NCBI GenBank assembly: GCA_947165725.1 | Contig: CAMVBL010000051.1 | Span: forward strand, 1 to 7,147 | Reading direction: 5' to 3' | DNA from: an uncultured Caryophanales bacterium | GTDB taxonomy: Bacteria; Bacillota_I; Bacilli_A; RFN20; CAG-826 | DNA: 7,147 nt | Shown: positions 4,642 to 7,147 of the stretch, in pieces | How positions within the stretch are numbered: the first letter of the stretch is position 1 | Layout: each line of letters starts with the position of its first letter | Notes under the pieces: model-generated | The model's input: only the letters and a program-made list of their open reading frames with translations | Told to the model about the DNA's origin: nothing | Databases searched by the model: none | Program-made: the position numbers and the translations under genes

Positions 4642-5610
4642 ATGAAAAAATATATATCACTCATGGCTGCCGCACTTATGCTCGTAGCCTGCAACAGTCA
4701 ACCAGCTGCATCTAACTCTGAGTCAAAGGCACCAGAGTATGATCGTACATCTTTAAGTATCATCGCCCCAACCGGCGCTCCAGCTTTAGCGTTCTATAAC
4801 TATGCCAAAGTTGAAAAGTTTGAAACTAACTCTAACCCAGCGGAAGGTATCTTACCTTTGATGGTCGCTGGTAAGAAAGATGTCGTTGTCTTGCCAACCA
4901 ATGCTGGTATGCAAGCCATCATCAACAAGAAAGCTGAATACCAAATTGCCGCGACAATCACATTTGGTAATTTCTATCTTGTGAGTTTAGGTAACGACAC
5001 TAACAACGAACTCGATGCTAATGACAAAATCCTTTTATTCCAAAAAGGTAATGTCCCAGACAAAATCTTCCATTACGTTTATGGCGATACTTACGACGCT
5101 AACATTTCTTATGTGAGTGCCGTTAGTGATGCTGCCGCTGCAGCAACCTCAGGATCATTCGTTGATGCTGAAGGTAACAATGTTGTTCCTAACTATGTCT
5201 TATTAGCTCAACCTGTTTTAACAAACGTCTTATCCAAGAAAGAAAACGTTAAGGTCTACGCTGATATCCAAGCTAAATATAAAGAAAAGAGCAATGGCTT
5301 AGATTTATTCCAAGCTTCTGTTTTCATTAAGAAATCAGTGGCTAGAGAAACCGCTCAATCTTTCTTAGATTCTTTAAAAGGCGACATTGAAACAGTCATC
5401 GCTAATCCAGAGACATTTAATACTGCTTTAGAAGGTATTGAGAACGCTAATACCGTTTACGGTATTGCGCCAGCTGCCGCCGCTAATGTTACTAAGAATA
5501 ACAACGGTATGGGCTTAGGTTTTAAAGCCGCGAAAGAAAATAAAACAGCGGTTGAAAATTTCTTAAAGCTCTTCAATATTGAGGGAGTTAATGAAGAAGT
5601 TTATTTCTAA
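4642..5610 (+). CDS. ABC transporter substrate-binding lipoprotein (nitrate/sulfonate/taurine-type), substrate unknown
   Basis: Captures a solute outside the membrane and hands it to the permease encoded next. The 322-residue protein opens with a lipoprotein signal peptide: KK at 2-3, a hydrophobic stretch 5-13, and lipobox L14-V-A-C17, so the mature protein would be lipid-anchored at C17. A short Ser/Ala-rich tether follows. The body begins SLSIIAPTGAPALAFYNYA (37-55) and has VAGKKDVVVLPTNAG (75-89), the layout of NMT1/SsuA/TauA-like binding proteins, where the first lobe strand is followed by a small-residue ligand loop. The substrate cannot be read from the sequence. The gene has a strong Shine-Dalgarno, and its end overlaps the permease start by 20 bp. 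The upstream Crp-type operator suggests control by the divergent regulator. No ABC ATPase lies in the window. Confidence 0.85.
   Translation: MKKYISLMAAALMLVACNSQPAASNSESKAPEYDRTSLSIIAPTGAPALAFYNYAKVEKFETNSNPAEGILPLMVAGKKDVVVLPTNAGMQAIINKKAEYQIAATITFGNFYLVSLGNDTNNELDANDKILLFQKGNVPDKIFHYVYGDTYDANISYVSAVSDAAAAATSGSFVDAEGNNVVPNYVLLAQPVLTNVLSKKENVKVYADIQAKYKEKSNGLDLFQASVFIKKSVARETAQSFLDSLKGDIETVIANPETFNTALEGIENANTVYGIAPAAAANVTKNNNGMGLGFKAAKENKTAVENFLKLFNIEGVNEEVYF
5581..5587 (+). promoter_or_regulatory. Shine-Dalgarno that fixes the permease start
   Basis: GAGGGAG, inside the end of the lipoprotein gene, lies just before the ATG at 5591 (6 nt from its GAGG core). It supports that ATG over the in-frame TTG at 5579, which would place the site inside the coding sequence. 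Confidence 0.65.
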
Positions 5611-6358
5611 TAAATATACTCTCTTCGCCTTAGGCACATTATTCGTAATTGCCCTATGGTTTATTCTTTCAGCATGCTTTGATACCAATAACGGGATATT
5701 CCCTTCTCCAATAGCGACATTCCAAGAATTTGGTGTTTTATTAACCAAGCCTTATTCTTATCAATGTTTGGGCTATACATTCTTAAGAATGCTTATTGGT
5801 TTTGCGGTATCATTTGCCCTTGCCTTAATTATTGGCATTCCTGCGGGTAATCACTCGCAAGTACATACATTCCTAAAGCCACTCATGACCACGATTAAAA
5901 GCATACCAACTGTGGCTTTAGTCTTCCTATTTGTGGTCATGGTAGCCCCCAAAAATGCCCCTATCTTCGTAGTCGTTATTGTTTGTTTTCCAATCCTCTA
6001 CGAAGCTGTAGCGGGCGGTATTAGAAAAGTTGATCAACAAGTTGACTATGCTGCCCAGATTGATGGAGCGGGCTATTTCCAAAGAGTTTTATTCATAAAA
6101 CTCCCATTATCTATTCCTTATATTTTAGTCGGTATTGCTTCTAGTTTCTCTTTATCTTTTAAACTAGAAATTATGGCGGAAGTTATTACTGGTTTTACGA
6201 AGAATGGTTTAGGTAGTGTCATCCACTTTGTGAGACAAGAAGACCCCACTAATTTGACTGGGGTTTTTGCCTATTCTTTATTCGCAATTATTTTCATGCT
6301 TTTGATTAGTTTATTAGAAACTGCTATTAAACAAAAATTTAGCAAGCAAACAAATTGA
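5591..6358 (+). CDS. ABC transporter permease (nitrate/sulfonate/taurine-type)
   Basis: Integral-membrane permease of the SsuC/TauC/NitT type, 255 residues from the ATG at 5591, which is preferred to the in-frame TTG at 5579 because of a Shine-Dalgarno between them. Hydrophobic segments lie near 11-30, 62-84, 106-118, 122-141, 176-200 and 225-245, giving about six membrane spans. The EAA loop that docks the ATPase is clear: YAAQIDGAG (153-161) followed by KLPLSIP (170-176). The FPSP motif (37-40) after the first span is common in this family. The gene overlaps the lipoprotein gene by 20 bp in another frame, so the two are translationally coupled and form one transporter. The partner ATPase must be encoded elsewhere. 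A terminator-like hairpin lies in the coding sequence near codons 218-226. The stop is TGA, which shows that TGA is not a Trp codon here. Confidence 0.9.
   Translation: MKKFISNKYTLFALGTLFVIALWFILSACFDTNNGIFPSPIATFQEFGVLLTKPYSYQCLGYTFLRMLIGFAVSFALALIIGIPAGNHSQVHTFLKPLMTTIKSIPTVALVFLFVVMVAPKNAPIFVVVIVCFPILYEAVAGGIRKVDQQVDYAAQIDGAGYFQRVLFIKLPLSIPYILVGIASSFSLSFKLEIMAEVITGFTKNGLGSVIHFVRQEDPTNLTGVFAYSLFAIIFMLLISLLETAIKQKFSKQTN
6243..6268 (+). terminator. Terminator-like hairpin inside the permease gene
   Basis: ACCCCA (6243-6248) pairs with TGGGGT (6259-6264) around a 10-nt loop, and the pairing runs straight into TTTTT (6264-6268). It uses the rarer CCC and GGG codons, where CCA and GGT prevail. 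It sits about 90 nt before the permease stop. It could cause partial termination when ribosomes are absent, or be accidental. Confidence 0.35.
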
Positions 6359-6383
6359 TTAATTATTATTAATGCCATAAACT
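6355..6383 (+). promoter_or_regulatory. Candidate rubrerythrin promoter with an inverted repeat in the spacer
   Basis: TTGATT (6355-6360) overlaps the permease stop and lies 17 bp from TAAACT (6378-6383), a 4/6 match to TATAAT; transcription would start near 6390. Within it ATTAAT-TATT-ATTAAT (6358-6373) is an AT-rich inverted repeat that could be an operator. It does not fit the PerR box (TTATAATNATTATAA). Read-through from the permease gene is also possible, since no terminator separates them. Confidence 0.4.
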
Positions 6384-6405
6384 ATTTATATAGGAGACAA
6401 TACAT

Positions 6406-6945
6406 ATGGAATTAAAAGGTAGTAAAACCGAAAAGAATTTAGAAATGGCTTTTGCTGGTGAATCACAAGCCCGCAACAAATACACATACTTTGCAAGCCA
6501 AGCTAAGAAAGAAGGCTATGAACAAATCGCTGCGATTTTCTTAGAAACAGCAGAAAACGAAAAAGAACACGCTAAGATGTGGTTCAAGTACTTACATGAT
6601 GGTCAAGTCCCAAGCACCGTTGAAAACTTAAAAGCGGCCGCTGAAGGCGAAAACTTCGAATGGACTGACATGTATAAGAAGATGGCGGAAGAAGCCAGAG
6701 AAGAAGGCTTTATGGAAATCGCTGCTAAGTTTGCTTTAGTCGCTAAGATCGAAGCAGAACACGAACAAAGATATCTTAAACTTTTAGAAAAAGTTAAAGC
6801 CAATAAGATCTTCATCGCTCCAGACGTCGTCGTTTGGAAATGCCGTAACTGTGGTCATATCCATGTTGGTAAAGAAGCACCAAAGGTTTGCCCAGCTTGT
6901 GGTCACCCACAATCATATTTCGAATTAAGAGTCGAAAATTATTAA
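6406..6945 (+). CDS. rbr: Rubrerythrin (non-heme di-iron peroxidase with C-terminal rubredoxin domain)
   Basis: Cytosolic peroxide-scavenging protein of anaerobes that reduces H2O2 to water with electrons from NADH- or ferredoxin-linked rubredoxin partners. The 179-residue protein has the standard two domains. The first is a four-helix ferritin-like bundle with di-iron ligands E19, E52-x-x-H55, glutamates around 95-100 (AEEAREE), and E116-x-x-H119. The second is a C-terminal rubredoxin-like domain with C146-x-x-C149 and C162-P-A-C165, ending in the usual QSYFEL stretch. Its length is near the family norm (about 190), so it is complete. AGGAGA (6392-6397) lies 8 nt before the ATG, a strong ribosome-binding site. 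It follows the permease gene by 47 bp and is followed by a clear terminator. The role in protecting the oxygen-sensitive NrdD/NrdG pair is functional inference, not shown by the sequence. Confidence 0.97.
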   Translation: MELKGSKTEKNLEMAFAGESQARNKYTYFASQAKKEGYEQIAAIFLETAENEKEHAKMWFKYLHDGQVPSTVENLKAAAEGENFEWTDMYKKMAEEAREEGFMEIAAKFALVAKIEAEHEQRYLKLLEKVKANKIFIAPDVVVWKCRNCGHIHVGKEAPKVCPACGHPQSYFELRVENY

Positions 6946-6965
6946 TCTTTAATGTAATTAAAAAG

Positions 6966-6993
6966 ACGCTGAGAAATGTCTCGGCGTTTTTTT
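6966..6993 (+). terminator. Intrinsic terminator after rubrerythrin
   Basis: ACGCTGAGA (6966-6974) pairs with TCTCGGCGT (6979-6987) as nine pairs with one T-G wobble, around the tetraloop AATG, followed by a run of seven T (6987-6993). Five A residues precede the stem. It starts 21 bp after the rbr stop. Confidence 0.92.
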
Positions 6994-7014
6994 AATATTT
7001 TGATTAATTAACTA

Positions 7015-7043
7015 TTGCAATTAATTTATTTTTCTATGATAAT
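7015..7043 (+). promoter_or_regulatory. Promoter of the tRNA-Asp gene
   Basis: TTGCAA (7015-7020) and GATAAT (7038-7043) have a 17-bp spacer. Transcription would start near 7050, leaving a leader of about 12 nt that begins with GCGC. The position between the rbr terminator and the tRNA supports an independent unit. Confidence 0.6.
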
Positions 7044-7061
7044 AATAAAGCGCGTTAACAC

Positions 7062-7137
7062 GGATCTGTGGTGTAGCGGTTAACATGTCTCCCTGTCACG
7101 GAGAAGACCGCGGGTTCGATTCCCGTCAGATCCGCCA
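7062..7137 (+). tRNA. tRNA-Asp (anticodon GTC), CCA encoded
   Basis: Decodes GAC/GAU aspartate codons. All cloverleaf parts are seen. The acceptor stem GGATCTG (7062-7068) pairs with CAGATCC (7127-7133). The D arm is GTGT/ACAT with loop AGCGGTTA. The anticodon stem TCTCC/GGAGA (7088-7092, 7100-7104) carries loop CTGTCAC with anticodon GTC at 7095-7097. The variable region is AGACC, and the T arm GCGGG/CCCGT has loop TTCGATT. The discriminator G7134, as expected for Asp, is followed by genomic CCA (7135-7137). The gene has its own promoter and ends 4 nt before a T-run at the window edge. Confidence 0.97.
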
Positions 7138-7147
7138 GCGCTTTTTT
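7138..7147 (+). terminator. Possible tRNA transcript end: GCGC plus T-run, pairing with the 5' leader
   Basis: GCGCTTTTTT directly follows the CCA and runs to the window edge. Its GCGCTTT is complementary to AAAGCGC at 7047-7053 before the tRNA. No compact hairpin of its own is visible, so the stem would have to enclose the folded tRNA or borrow its T/acceptor arms. The T-run may continue beyond the window. Confidence 0.4.

Noticed and set aside
5579..5590. TTG start giving a permease four residues longer
   Set aside because: The GAGGGAG ribosome-binding site at 5581-5587 would fall within the coding sequence; the ATG at 5591 has it at a workable distance.
6603..6815. Open frame antisense to rubrerythrin
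   Set aside because: It is opposite conserved di-iron ligand codons, with no start signal or domain.
1..7147. Mobile elements, CRISPR repeats, phage or integrase sequences
   Set aside because: No regularly spaced repeats, transposase motifs or terminal inverted repeats were seen; the window reads as chromosomal housekeeping DNA.

Overview
The window looks like a piece of a compact, AT-rich genome from an anaerobic, low-GC Firmicute/Bacilli-type bacterium, possibly an uncultured gut lineage near the Erysipelotrichia/RF39/Acholeplasma side. This is an inference from the oxygen-sensitive class III ribonucleotide reductase, the rubrerythrin, the low GC, the TTA/AGA/GGT-rich codon use and the tightly packed genes. 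TGA is a true stop (permease gene) and Trp is TGG, so the mycoplasma code is not in use.

Region 1-3967 is a deoxynucleotide and one-carbon block. It opens with the 3' part of nrdD (class III ribonucleotide reductase, cut by the window edge), which carries a fused C-terminal glutaredoxin-like domain. One base later comes a thioredoxin-reductase-like flavoprotein whose FAD site and CxxC are intact but whose NADPH signatures are missing. The NrdD activase gene nrdG faces them on the minus strand, with stop codons overlapping by 4 bp. Divergent from nrdG, across 60 bp, is a dCMP deaminase followed after one base by folD. Together these supply dNTPs, dUMP for thymidylate synthesis, and the folate pool that thymidylate synthase uses.

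Region 3969-6358 pairs a minus-strand Crp/Fnr-family regulator with a divergent lipoprotein/permease pair of the nitrate/sulfonate/taurine ABC type. A perfect Crp-type palindrome (TGTGA-N6-TCACA) lies between them, and the regulator carries the matching RExxxR recognition helix. No ATPase gene is present. Region 6406-7147 holds rubrerythrin, a clear intrinsic terminator, and a tRNA-Asp(GTC) gene with its own promoter and encoded CCA.

Regulatory signals are packed into coding DNA. The likely nrdD-trxB terminator lies antisense inside nrdG, the folD terminator has the folD stop codon in its loop, and a terminator-like hairpin sits inside the permease gene. The nrdG and dCMP deaminase promoters appear to give nearly leaderless mRNAs. 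The best candidates for something new are the NrdD-glutaredoxin fusion beside a pyridine-nucleotide-independent-looking reductase, the self-consistent Crp-like circuit, and the terminators nested in convergent genes. All regulatory calls rest on reading the sequence by eye.
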